Assembly (NCBI RefSeq): GCF_003335585.1
Contig: NZ_QBFD01000015.1
Coordinates: forward strand, 1-64,000
Direction of reading: 5' to 3'
From: Sulfitobacter sp. DFL-14
GTDB lineage: Bacteria > Pseudomonadota > Alphaproteobacteria > Rhodobacterales > Rhodobacteraceae
Length of the DNA stretch: 64,000 bases
Shown here: positions 35,280 to 43,636 of the stretch, in pieces
How the letters are laid out: every line of letters starts with the position of its first letter
How positions within the stretch are numbered: the first letter of the stretch is position 1
Made by a program: the position numbers and the translations under genes
The notes under the pieces: model-generated
Databases searched by the model: none
What the model was told of the DNA's origin: nothing
Seen by the model: the letters and a program-made list of their open reading frames with translations, nothing else

Positions 35280-36235
35280 TCCGCAGCCTCCATCGCCGGG
35301 GCGTCCCATTCCACGGTTTCGCGGCGCTGATAGTCGGTGAACCAATCGGGATCGGTGCGGTATTCCACCCGCCCGTCGGGGAACACGCGGGCAACGGCCC
35401 GGCGTGACGACAGGCAGAAGGCGTGTACCGACATCTGCATCCCGCCGGTGTGGCAATAGCCCACCTCGATATTGCAATCGACGACCATGGATTTGCCGAC
35501 GAAACCCATCGCCCCCATGCCGATGGAATTGCCCAGCTCCTTGAACTCCCGCTCCAGCTGGGCGATTTTCGGATCGGAGTTTTCGCTGCCGACCGTGCGC
35601 AGGCAGGCGGCACGCTTACCCAGCACCATGCAGGTATCCTTGCAGCCGCCCAGCCCGATGCCGATGATCGCAGGCTGGCAGGCCAGCCCCCGTTTGCCAA
35701 AGGCAATGAGGCTATCGAGGTAGAACCGCCTGATCCCCTCGATCCCGTCGGAGGGGAAAAGCATCCGGTAATCGGTGCCGAACAGCCCGCCCTTGTGGAC
35801 GGTGATCAGGTCGATCCACTCGCCGCCCGGTTCATAGCCGTATTCGATCTCGGGCGCGCCAATGCCGACGTTGTTGTTGTGATCGGTGCGCCACAGGGGA
35901 TGGACCCGGTTGGGCCGCAGCGGCACGCCGTTGGTCGCATTCGCCGTGGCGCGGCGCAGCGCCGCCTCCAGCGCGATGGGTCCGCCCTCGATCCGGGTGT
36001 CGTTGCCCATCTTGACGTACCAGCGTGGTGTGCCGGTATCGCCACACATCGCGCGGCGGTCCTCCTTTGCGGCCTCATAATTCTCAAGCATCGCCTGCAG
36101 CACGAAAGACGACAGGTCGCCGTCCTCCACATCGGCGGCGGCCTGCAGACCGTCGAGGTAATCCTGCGGAATTTCGATGGCGGCCTTGTCCATCAGGGTT
36201 TCCGCGGTCTTCTGGATGATGTCTATCGGGATCAT
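35276..36235 (-). CDS. class I fumarase-type hydratase, alpha subunit
   Basis: The 319-residue protein matches the Fe-S (alpha) domain of two-subunit fumarase, mesaconase or tartrate dehydratase. Likely cluster ligands are C64 (AMCGDTGTP) and C198 (GLGGCKD), with a third among the later cysteines. Other conserved stretches are NRVHPLWRTDHNNNVG and IGMGAMGFVGKSMV. The [4Fe-4S] cluster binds the hydroxyl and carboxylate of the substrate. Its start overlaps the flavoprotein stop (ATGA). The sequence alone does not separate fumarate, mesaconate and tartrate specificity. Confidence 0.9.
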   Translation of the reverse strand: MIPIDIIQKTAETLMDKAAIEIPQDYLDGLQAAADVEDGDLSSFVLQAMLENYEAAKEDRRAMCGDTGTPRWYVKMGNDTRIEGGPIALEAALRRATANATNGVPLRPNRVHPLWRTDHNNNVGIGAPEIEYGYEPGGEWIDLITVHKGGLFGTDYRMLFPSDGIEGIRRFYLDSLIAFGKRGLACQPAIIGIGLGGCKDTCMVLGKRAACLRTVGSENSDPKIAQLEREFKELGNSIGMGAMGFVGKSMVVDCNIEVGYCHTGGMQMSVHAFCLSSRRAVARVFPDGRVEYRTDPDWFTDYQRRETVEWDAPAMEAAE

Positions 36236-37986
36236 TCGGCAGCCTCCACCAGGGATAGGGGTTCGTTTTCGGGCAATATCGTCTCGCCCGGTTTGACGAT
36301 CGTGAATTGTACCGCCTCACGGCTGACATCAAGCGTGCCGCCTGTCTGCCGCGCCACGGTGAAATAGCTGCTCTCCATCGCGCCGCTGTCGGGAAAATCT
36401 TCGCGGAAATGTGCGCCGCGCGAGTTTTCCCGTGCCAGCCCCGCTTTCGCGATGACCTCCGACACTTCGCAGAGCGAGGCCATGTTCAGCCAGTCATGCC
36501 AGGTCAAATTGAAGGCCAGGTTGTCACCCGCCACGCCGGCCTGCAACAGCGCGTCGTGGATATCCGCGATCCGGGTCAATCCGCGCGCCAGGCCGGTTTG
36601 CGTCCGCATGACGCCCACGTCCTCCCACATTGCGTCCTGCAGCTTGTCACGCAAGGGCTGGATCGGGGCGACCTTGTTCGACAGGGGCCGCAGCGCGCGG
36701 GCGATTTCTGCCTCCAGCACCGTCTCGTCCGGATCACGGAGCGCGCCCATGCGCCGGATGTCCGCCCCCATCACATCGCCCGCAACGCCACCGTAGACCG
36801 TGGAATTTGCCACGCCGTTACCACCGAGGCGGTTGGAGCCATGCGCACCCCCCGCGTCCTCGCCCGCGACGTAAAGCCCCTCCATCGCCGTGCGCGTGTC
36901 GGGGTCGACCACGACGCCGCCCATGAAGTAATGCGCGGTCGGCACCACCTCCACCTTGCCGGCGGCCAGATCGAAACCGCTGTCGGCGCAGCGCTTGACC
37001 ATCCCGGGAAATTTCGCGCGCACGTTTTCGGGGCCAAGGTGCGCCATGGAGATATAGACGCCGCCGTGTTCGCTGGTGTTCGACTTGCGCATCTCGGCAA
37101 AGATGCCACGGCTGACCACGTCGCGCGTGGCCCGCTCGCCCTTGGGGTCGTAGTCGAACATGAAGCGGTTCTCGGCCCCGTTGAGCAATTGCCCCCCCGC
37201 CCCGCGCAGCCCTTCTTCCAGCACCGTGCCGGTCATCTTGGTGTGGTCTCCGGCCAGCAGGCCGGTGGGGTGGAATTGCACCATCTCCATGTCCCGCAGG
37301 GGCAGGCCCAGGCGCAGGGCCATGGCAAGACCATCCATCGTCTTGTCCCCGCTGGGGGTGTGGTACTTGTACATGGTCGGCCCGCCGCCGGTGCCCATCA
37401 TCACGGTCTTGGCCCGCACGAAGCGGAACTTGCCGCTGCGCATGTCGATCATCAGAACCCCGGCCAGCGCGCTGCCGTCCGTCGTCGGGATCAGACCAAT
37501 GGCCCGATGTTCCTGCAACTTCTCCACCGGGCGGGACAGGACCTGCTCCATCAGCCGGTTGATGATCTCGATCCCCGTGAGGTCGCCCTTGTGCACGGTG
37601 CGGTCCGCCGTCTGCCCGGCAAAGGCCTTCTGGTGCAGCGACCCGTCCGGGTTGCGGTCGAAGAAACAACCGATCTCGTTCTCCAGCTCGCGGATCCGCA
37701 CCACCGCCTGTTCGCAAAGCTTCCAGGCCATATCCTGATTGGGCAGCCATTTGCCGCCGTTGATCGTGTCCATGAAGTGCCGCTCAACGGTATCGCCACC
37801 GCCCAGCGCCACGTTGTAGCCGCCCTGCACCATGCGGGTGCATCCGCATTTCCCGATCAGGCCCTTCACCGCGATTGTGATCTTTGTCCCCGGCGGGGCG
37901 CTTTGCTGGGCGTGCAGGGCGGCGAACATGCCCGCGCCGCCCGTGCCCAGGATGAGGATATCGGTATCATGTCTCTCGATCTGCAT
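36232..37986 (-). CDS. succinate dehydrogenase/fumarate reductase-like flavoprotein subunit
   Basis: The 584-residue FAD protein starts with a dinucleotide fold (DILILGTGGAGMFAALHA). Dicarboxylate-site elements of SdhA/FrdA are kept: VLEEGLRGAGG, RATRDVVSRGI, HYFMGGVVVD and GSNRLGGNGVANSTVYGG. The histidine that carries covalent FAD in standard SdhA (RSHTVAAQGG type) corresponds to C49 here, in KCGCTRMVQGG, so FAD is probably not bound in the usual covalent way. It should oxidise a succinate-like acid or reduce a fumarate-like one. TGATG and ATGA overlaps bind it to both neighbours. Start ATG 37986. Confidence 0.88.
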   Translation of the reverse strand: MQIERHDTDILILGTGGAGMFAALHAQQSAPPGTKITIAVKGLIGKCGCTRMVQGGYNVALGGGDTVERHFMDTINGGKWLPNQDMAWKLCEQAVVRIRELENEIGCFFDRNPDGSLHQKAFAGQTADRTVHKGDLTGIEIINRLMEQVLSRPVEKLQEHRAIGLIPTTDGSALAGVLMIDMRSGKFRFVRAKTVMMGTGGGPTMYKYHTPSGDKTMDGLAMALRLGLPLRDMEMVQFHPTGLLAGDHTKMTGTVLEEGLRGAGGQLLNGAENRFMFDYDPKGERATRDVVSRGIFAEMRKSNTSEHGGVYISMAHLGPENVRAKFPGMVKRCADSGFDLAAGKVEVVPTAHYFMGGVVVDPDTRTAMEGLYVAGEDAGGAHGSNRLGGNGVANSTVYGGVAGDVMGADIRRMGALRDPDETVLEAEIARALRPLSNKVAPIQPLRDKLQDAMWEDVGVMRTQTGLARGLTRIADIHDALLQAGVAGDNLAFNLTWHDWLNMASLCEVSEVIAKAGLARENSRGAHFREDFPDSGAMESSYFTVARQTGGTLDVSREAVQFTIVKPGETILPENEPLSLVEAAE

Positions 37987-38327
37987 CAGATGGCCCTCAT
38001 CAGAAAAACGCCCGCGATCAGGGTCGATGCGGCAACCGCACCGGCGGCGGCGGTCTTCTGGCCCGATGTCCAGGGCAGCCATTCCAGCGCCATCAGGCGC
38101 AGGCCGCCGAACAGATGCGCGGCCAGCAGGAAAACCAGACCGAACTCGGCGAATTTGACAATGCCCATCTCGCTCCAGCGCAGGAACCCGTCGAGGTGTT
38201 CCGGCTGGTTCAGCGCATAGGACAGCACCCAGAAATGCACCGGCAGGAACAATGCCAGCGCCACACCGGACAGGCGGTGCAACAGGTAGGCGACCCAAAG
38301 GGTATGGTTCCGGTAGCCGCGCCTCAT
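37986..38327 (-). CDS. membrane anchor subunit (SdhC-like cytochrome b) of SDH-like complex
   Basis: The 113-residue protein has three transmembrane helices. YLLHRLSGVALALFLPVHFW resembles the His-Arg-x-Ser/Thr-Gly helix of SdhC, and AAHLFGGLRLMALEW resembles the heme-ligand helix HxxxGxRHL. It should anchor the complex, bind quinone and perhaps heme b. It overlaps its neighbours on both sides: start within the preceding gene's ATGA, stop in TGATG with the flavoprotein gene. Confidence 0.83.
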   Translation of the reverse strand: MRRGYRNHTLWVAYLLHRLSGVALALFLPVHFWVLSYALNQPEHLDGFLRWSEMGIVKFAEFGLVFLLAAHLFGGLRLMALEWLPWTSGQKTAAAGAVAASTLIAGVFLMRAI

Positions 38328-38653
38328 CTCGCCGTCACCCCGTGAACAGCCAGCATGCCAAGGACCAGCAGCAGGGCGAAAATGGCCCAGGCCGCCGCAT
38401 TCAGGGTGCCGCCCCGCAGGCCCATCCATTCCGACAATACCGTGCGCAGGCCAATCGCCCCATGCACGGACACGGCGGCGACAAATGTGCCATAGACGGC
38501 GAACCAAAGGATGCTGCCTTTCGTGCGGCCAAGGATTTCGGCGGCAGACAGCCCGCCCTGGATGGCATAGATCATCACACCGATATGCAGCAGCACCAGC
38601 GGCGCCATGATCAGCGCCGAAATCCGCTGCGCCATATAAAGACCGAGCGTCAT
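38324..38653 (-). CDS. membrane anchor subunit (SdhD-like) of SDH-like complex
   Basis: The 109-residue hydrophobic protein has three helices; MAQRISALIMAPLVLLHIGV and VSVHGAIGLRTVLSEW carry the conserved His and Arg positions of SDH/FRD anchor subunits. It lies between the Fe-S gene (TGATG overlap) and the SdhC-like gene (ATGA overlap). Such small anchors diverge fast; identification rests on topology and position. Confidence 0.8.
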   Translation of the reverse strand: MTLGLYMAQRISALIMAPLVLLHIGVMIYAIQGGLSAAEILGRTKGSILWFAVYGTFVAAVSVHGAIGLRTVLSEWMGLRGGTLNAAAWAIFALLLVLGMLAVHGVTAR

Positions 38654-39387
38654 CAGGAGCGCCTCTTGAAGAAATTGCGCGCGGTCTCGCGCTTCAGGCC
38701 GGCGATGGCGTTCATCGGGTTCAACGCATTCGGACAATGCACCGCGCAGCTGCCCTGGCTGTGGCAATTGTGGCAACCGCCAACACCCGACACCGCGTCC
38801 AGCACCGCCTGTTTGTCCGCGTTCTTGCTGTCGTTGTAGACGCTCCAGGCCCGTTGCAATGCGGCGGGGCCGAGGAAATCGGGATTGTTCGCCACCGTAT
38901 CGCAGGCGGCGTAGCAGACCGAACAATTGATGCATTCGATGCCCGCCGCACTCTCGACCCGCGCCTCCGCCGCAGGGTCGAGTGCCTCGATCGGGTCGTT
39001 GCGTGTCAGGGTCGGGTGGTGGACCCCTTCCGCCGCGACCCATTTGTCGAAGAAAGGGTCCATATCGGTGGCCAGATCCTTGATCACCGGAAGGTTGCGC
39101 AGCGGCGCGATTTGCATATGGCCGTCCACCAGCACTTTCTTGACATGGGTCCGGCAGGTCCAGCGCGGCGTGCCGTTCACCATCATCGCACAGGAACCGC
39201 ACATGCCTACGCGACAGGCGTAACGATAGCTCAGGGTCGGGTCGGCGTATTGCTGGATCCAGGCGACCACATCCAGCACGGTCTGGTTGTCCTCGACCTT
39301 CACTTCAAAGGGCTGAAAGGACCCCACGGCGTCGCCACGCCAGACCGAGACAGACATATGGGTTTCATTGGCCAAGCGTCTCTCCAT
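38653..39387 (-). CDS. iron-sulfur subunit (SdhB/FrdB-like) of SDH-like complex
   Basis: The 244-residue protein has an N-terminal ferredoxin domain binding [2Fe-2S] through C58, C63, C66 and C78. The C-terminal domain has two cluster motifs: C152-x2-C155-x2-C158-x3-C162, and C205, C208, C214, C218 (CHSQGSCAVHCPNALNP). In the first, the usual Pro after the last Cys is Asp. It passes electrons from the flavoprotein to the quinone site. It is the first gene of the operon; the order B-D-C-A differs from the common sdhCDAB. An ATG at 39357 is an alternative start; neither has a clear ribosome site. Confidence 0.9.
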   Translation of the reverse strand: MERRLANETHMSVSVWRGDAVGSFQPFEVKVEDNQTVLDVVAWIQQYADPTLSYRYACRVGMCGSCAMMVNGTPRWTCRTHVKKVLVDGHMQIAPLRNLPVIKDLATDMDPFFDKWVAAEGVHHPTLTRNDPIEALDPAAEARVESAAGIECINCSVCYAACDTVANNPDFLGPAALQRAWSVYNDSKNADKQAVLDAVSGVGGCHNCHSQGSCAVHCPNALNPMNAIAGLKRETARNFFKRRS

Positions 39388-39543
39388 CGGTTTCAGGGTG
39401 GTTCCGCGGCAATATAGATGATTGTTTTTCTAACAAAAAGGAATAAAGACTTACCCGTTTCTTAAGATTTGATTACATTAACGCAGCCTTTTCAATTGCT
39501 TGCCGGCCGCTATGATCGCCCCGGATGTCCAGGGAGGAACCGC

Positions 39544-39687
39544 ATGCTGACGCTGTACGACGCCGGGGAAACGGCCGCATCACCCGTCCATATCGCTGCG
39601 GTCGGCGGCGGCCTTTCCGGGCATAATGGCGCAGCGCGCGCTGATGGCGACACACCCTGCTGTGCAACCGGTGCTGACGTCTCATGA
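39544..39687 (+). CDS. small ORF upstream of nitroreductase, unknown or decayed
   Basis: A 47-codon frame (MLTLYDAGETAASPVHIAAV...) has a strong GGAGG site 7 bp upstream and overlaps the nitroreductase start as ATGA. I recognise no family. In another frame the 3' half reads MAQRALMATHPAVQPVLTS, which looks more protein-like, so this may be a frameshifted remnant of a longer gene or simply a leader that carries the ribosome-loading site for the nitroreductase. Confidence 0.35.
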   Translation: MLTLYDAGETAASPVHIAAVGGGLSGHNGAARADGDTPCCATGADVS

Positions 39688-40511
39688 GTGACCGCCTGTC
39701 TGCTCTCCTCGTCGCGCGCTTTTCCGATGCGCGGCAGGCCCCTGCGGAGCTGGAGCGGGTTTCATCCCTGCAGGCCATTGCCGGACGGGGCTCTTGCCGG
39801 TCGTTCGAACCCGATCCGGTCCCCCTCGATACGCTCAGAACGCTCGGCGCAATCGCCCTCGCCTCGCCCTCGAAAAGCGACCTGCAACAGCGCGACATCG
39901 TGATCGTCGATGATGCGGAACAGAAGTCACGGCTGCTGGATCTTGTCTCTGACCAGGCGTGGACGGGGCAGGTGCCCTCGCTTGTGGTCTTCTGTGCCAA
40001 CAACCGCCGCCAGCGTCACCTGCATGAGATGCAGGGGCTCGACTTTGCCAACGATCATCTCGACGCGTTCTTCAACGCCAGTGTGGATGCGGGCATCGCG
40101 CTGGCAAGTTTCGTCGTCGCAGCGGAGGCGGCGGGCCTCGGCTGTTGCCCGATCAGCACGATCCGCAACCGCGCGGCAGAGGCAAGCGATATTCTGGGGC
40201 TGCCGGACCACGTTTTTCCCGTTGCCGCGCTGGCCATCGGCCGGCCGGCTGTTGCCCCCCGGATCAGCCCCCGCCTGCCCCTGCGGGCGACGCTTCACCT
40301 GGACCGTTTCAACGAGACGACAACCGCAGACATCGCGGCCTACGACGCGGAGCGCGCCGCCGTGCAACCCTATGCAAATCAGCGCCGCACCGACCTTTAC
40401 GGCACCAGCGACCGCTACACATGGTCAATGGACAAGGCCCGTCAATACAGCCTGCCGGAACGGAAAGGCTTCGCGCAGTTCATCCGCAGCAAGGGCTTCC
40501 GCCTTGATTAA
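39684..40511 (+). CDS. nitroreductase-family (FMN) oxidoreductase
   Basis: The 275-residue protein has the nitroreductase start motif RGSCRSFEPDPVPLDTLR, with the FMN-phosphate Arg and Ser, and FVVAAEAAGLGCCPISTIRN, the central helix and loop of NfsA/FRP-type enzymes. The flavin is probably reduced by NAD(P)H. The substrate is unknown; the SDH-like operon diverges from it. The stop overlaps the convergent TPP-enzyme gene. Confidence 0.85.
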   Translation: MSDRLSALLVARFSDARQAPAELERVSSLQAIAGRGSCRSFEPDPVPLDTLRTLGAIALASPSKSDLQQRDIVIVDDAEQKSRLLDLVSDQAWTGQVPSLVVFCANNRRQRHLHEMQGLDFANDHLDAFFNASVDAGIALASFVVAAEAAGLGCCPISTIRNRAAEASDILGLPDHVFPVAALAIGRPAVAPRISPRLPLRATLHLDRFNETTTADIAAYDAERAAVQPYANQRRTDLYGTSDRYTWSMDKARQYSLPERKGFAQFIRSKGFRLD

Positions 40512-42112
40512 TGCGCAGCGCCGCTTGGGGCGGGCAGGCCCTCGATCAGCACGTTGACACAAGCGGGTTTGCCGCTTTGCACCGCACGCGCCAGCGCCTC
40601 GTCAAGCCCGGCAAGCTCTGTCACATATTCCCCGTGCGCGCCAAGCCCCCTGGCGGCCAGATCATAGCGCGCCCGGCTGAGCCCGCAGCCGATCAGCCGT
40701 TCGGGGCCGTAATCGCGCAGCTGGATCTGATGTTCGGCGTTCCAGCGTTCGTCATTGCCGATCACCGCGACAAAAGGCAGCCTCGCGCGCGCTGCCGTCT
40801 CGAACTCGGCAAAGTGGAAACCAACCGTGCCGTCCCCCATCAGCGCAAAGATCGCCGCATCCGGCGCCGCAGCGCGGGCGCCCAGAGCATAGCACAGCCC
40901 GCCCCCGATCGCCCCGGAAATCCCGTTGATCACCCGGCGATCCGCCCGCGTGGCGGCCTGCGCCCACTGGCCGAACTCACCACCATCACAGATCAGCACG
41001 GCCTGCGCCGCCCTGTCGATCTGCCGCTGCACGGCGGCGCATAATTGTGCAGGTGTGATCCGCCCCGAGGGCACCATGTCGGCGGTGCTGAACCCGCGCC
41101 GTCCCAGATGCGCCGCCACATCGGCCCGCCACTGGTCGTGCCCCCCCTGCCCGGCCTCGATCAGAACACCGAGACTGTCACGGGGATCAGCGGCGAAACA
41201 GGCGGCCAGCCGATTGCCAAGATTGCGATGCGCCCGGTCCCGCTCTGCCGTGCTGGCCTGAACAACCATCCAGCGGCAATCGGTATGGAACGCCGCCGCG
41301 CCGCCAAACCCGAGGGTAAAGTCGATCCGCTTGCCCAAGGCAACGACAAGGTCGGCCTGCCCCAACGCCTTGCCGATATCGCCAAGCGCCGGGTCCTTCA
41401 GGCCGCGCGGGCTTTCCATCACCACAACGGCCGCGCCAAGGGCCGCTTCCAGCGCCGCCAGCCTGCCCGGATTGCGTGTGGCATTCATCGCGGGGCCACA
41501 GATGATCAAGGGCCGCGCCGCTCCGGCGACGGCCGCCGCAATCGCCGCCGCATCGGAGACCGACAAACCCATCGGCTCTTTCGTGACCGCGTGGGGCACA
41601 TCGACATCGCCCACATCCGCCTCGACCAGGTCAAAGGGCAACGCCATATGCACCGGCCCCGACCGCCCCGAAAGCGCAACCCGCAAGGCACGCGCCGTCT
41701 CAACGCCGAAATCCGCCGCGCGGATCGGACGGAACGACAGCTTGGTCACCGGCGCTGTCATCGGCACCTGGTCAAGCTCCTGGAAAGCGCCTTTGCCATC
41801 CTGACCGATGGGAGAATCGCCGGTCAGCAGCAGCACCGGCGTCTCTGATTCAGAGCAGGTGAACAGCGGCCCCAGCGCATTCGCCGCCCCTGCCCCCGCG
41901 GTCACCAGGGCCACGCCCACAGTTCCGGTCAGCTGCGCATAGGCCTCCGCCATGAACACCGCCGCCGCCTCGTGACGGGTATGGACAATCTCTATCCCGG
42001 CATCGAAACAGGCGTCGAAGATCGGCATGATCTGGTTGCCCGACAGCGCGAAGATGCGGGTGATACCGGCGGATGCCAGCGTTCTTACCAATAGATCTGC
42101 ACCGCGCATCAT
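40508..42112 (-). CDS. thiamine diphosphate-dependent enzyme, acetolactate synthase large-subunit-like
   Basis: The 534-residue protein has the three domains of the acetolactate-synthase/oxalyl-CoA-decarboxylase family: the PYR domain with catalytic Glu in HTRHEAAAVFMAEAYA, a central domain, and the PP domain with the TPP motif MGDGTVGFHFAEFETA ending in VIGNDERWN. GGGAGAGAG lies just before ATG 42112; a TTG at 42133 is the other possible start. No ilvN small subunit adjoins, so it is unlikely to be the main acetolactate synthase; a decarboxylase or carboligase of a keto acid or of an acyl-CoA made by the neighbouring operon is possible. Confidence 0.82.
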   Translation of the reverse strand: MMRGADLLVRTLASAGITRIFALSGNQIMPIFDACFDAGIEIVHTRHEAAAVFMAEAYAQLTGTVGVALVTAGAGAANALGPLFTCSESETPVLLLTGDSPIGQDGKGAFQELDQVPMTAPVTKLSFRPIRAADFGVETARALRVALSGRSGPVHMALPFDLVEADVGDVDVPHAVTKEPMGLSVSDAAAIAAAVAGAARPLIICGPAMNATRNPGRLAALEAALGAAVVVMESPRGLKDPALGDIGKALGQADLVVALGKRIDFTLGFGGAAAFHTDCRWMVVQASTAERDRAHRNLGNRLAACFAADPRDSLGVLIEAGQGGHDQWRADVAAHLGRRGFSTADMVPSGRITPAQLCAAVQRQIDRAAQAVLICDGGEFGQWAQAATRADRRVINGISGAIGGGLCYALGARAAAPDAAIFALMGDGTVGFHFAEFETAARARLPFVAVIGNDERWNAEHQIQLRDYGPERLIGCGLSRARYDLAARGLGAHGEYVTELAGLDEALARAVQSGKPACVNVLIEGLPAPSGAAH

Positions 42113-42458
42113 GTTCTCTCTCCCTGTGATCAATCCCGCCGCGACCTGAACGTATCCTTTCGGCCCCGTCCATCCCCTTTATGGCAACCCCTGCCGCAAA
42201 GGCCCCGGAGGGCATGACGAACTCACAAAGTCCCGATCACCCCAAAAACGCCTTCGACAGCGAGTGGTGGTGAAATTGCACCATGACGTTGGTGCTATGG
42301 CACCTTCTGCCTTGGCAAGCTGCGCTGGATGGACGGGCACCCGGGCCCAAGCTCCGATATCGGCCATGCGCGACTGAACCGGTCGCACCGCGGCCCCGGC
42401 ATAGTGCAGGCCACACGCAGCGCCGATGAACGACAGCGCGGGCGTGCCTGATCGTTGC
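42113..42458. other. intergenic region, nothing recognised
   Basis: This 346-bp stretch between the TPP-enzyme start and the HxlR stop shows no gene that I recognise. It should hold the TPP-enzyme promoter. A short inverted pair (CACCATGACGTTGGTGC at about 42277) may be regulatory. Confidence 0.4.
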
Positions 42459-42824
42459 TCACCGGGCGGTTCGCGCTGCAGTGTTCGCACCAGTCATGTT
42501 CCGAGGTGCGTCTCGATCTTCGAGGTCTTCCCACCAGCTTCCCAACGCGTCGATCAGCGGCACCAGATCATGTCCGTCGGCGGTCAGATCATATTCCACC
42601 CGCAGCGGGTAGCCGCTGAACTCCGTGCGCTGGACGATCCCCGCATCCTCCAACTTCCTCAGCTCCAGTGCCAGCATCTTATGGGAAATCGTCGGGTTGT
42701 CGCGGCGCAGATCGCTGAACCTCCTGGTGCCTGTCTTCAAGTAATAGATGAGCAGCGTTGGCCACCGTCCGCTCAGGACTTGCATGACCTCTTCGATCGG
42801 GCATCGCGACACAAGATTTTTCAT
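42459..42824 (-). CDS. HxlR-family transcriptional regulator
   Basis: The 121-residue winged-helix protein has the HxlR pattern: CPIEEVMQVLSGRWPTLLIYYL at the start (including the conserved Cys that senses reactive species in some members), RRFSDLRRDNPTISHKMLALELRKLEDAGIVQR for the recognition helix, and VEYDLTADG in the wing. It diverges from a glutathione S-transferase gene, its likely target. Start at 42824; the longer frame to 42911 covers the divergent promoter. Confidence 0.9.
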   Translation of the reverse strand: MKNLVSRCPIEEVMQVLSGRWPTLLIYYLKTGTRRFSDLRRDNPTISHKMLALELRKLEDAGIVQRTEFSGYPLRVEYDLTADGHDLVPLIDALGSWWEDLEDRDAPRNMTGANTAARTAR

Positions 42825-42931
42825 TGGTACCTCATGGTTACAAAAAGGTGCGTAATTTACCCCGCGGCACATGGCGGTATGTTTCGGGTTCGCTGCGCAG
42901 CGTGATGACATGAGATTACGGAGTATAAATC

Positions 42932-43636
42932 ATGGAACCGATTCTACTTTATGGCTTCCCGTCTGGAAGCTCCATGGGGCTTGTCGCAGCTCTTGAATGG
43001 TTGGCGAAACCCTACCGTCTTTGCCGTGTCGATATGTTCGGTGAGATGCGCGACCCATCCTATCTGCGCATCAATCCGCGGGTTGAGACGCCGGTCCTCA
43101 TCACCGACAACGGCGAAGCACTGACTGAAACTCTGGCGATAGCATCATGGCTGGAAGCCAGGGATTCCAAGCGCAGCATCAGTTTTGACCCGCTGTCGAG
43201 AGAAGCCGACCGGATGCATCAGTTGATGGCTTTCATCAACACCGGCTTTACAGGATCGTTCGGACCGCTTTGGGCGGCCATGGAAATGGCTGACATGAAT
43301 GAGGCGACACGATCTGCACTCAGTGAGTGGGGTCGGGACGGTGTTTTCGAACGCCACGACAAGCTTGAAGAGATGATCGGGGACAGCACGTTCCTGATCG
43401 CGGATCACCCTACGCTGGCTGACGCCCTCTTGGTCGGTGTCGCACGTTGGCTCGATTTCCACGAACTGGCTGACAAAGGCCGCTGGCCAAAACTTGCCGC
43501 TGTTCGTGCGCGAATTGAAGCGCTTCCGGCAGTCATCCACGCGACTGCACTTGAGAACGGGGATATGAACCCGGGGAGCGGCGCGTGTTTGGGCCACATC
43601 AATCTCACCGAGGTCATTGAGCGGTTTGGTAAATAA
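42932..43636 (+). CDS. glutathione S-transferase family protein
   Basis: The 234-residue protein has an N-terminal thioredoxin-like domain (ILLYGFPSGSSMGLVAALEWL, and the cis-Pro/SNAIL-equivalent VETPVLITDNGEALTETLAI) and an all-helical C-terminal domain (LIADHPTLADALLVGVARWLDF). It probably conjugates or reduces an electrophile in the cytosol. Its base composition is less GC-rich than its neighbours, including the regulator, which hints at acquisition. Confidence 0.87.
   Translation: MEPILLYGFPSGSSMGLVAALEWLAKPYRLCRVDMFGEMRDPSYLRINPRVETPVLITDNGEALTETLAIASWLEARDSKRSISFDPLSREADRMHQLMAFINTGFTGSFGPLWAAMEMADMNEATRSALSEWGRDGVFERHDKLEEMIGDSTFLIADHPTLADALLVGVARWLDFHELADKGRWPKLAAVRARIEALPAVIHATALENGDMNPGSGACLGHINLTEVIERFGK

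Noticed and set aside
34140-35477. 445-residue version of the CoA transferase
   Set aside because: The added N-terminal 66 residues lie within the fumarase alpha coding region in another frame and lack family sequence; the ATG at 35279 gives the normal start.
36307-38220. 637-codon plus-strand frame opposite the SDH-like genes
   Set aside because: Antisense shadow rich in His and Arg; the opposite strand has intact SDH-like motifs.
40508-42112. main acetolactate synthase (ilvB)
   Set aside because: No ilvN or ilvC adjoins; the setting is catabolic, so only the family can be claimed.
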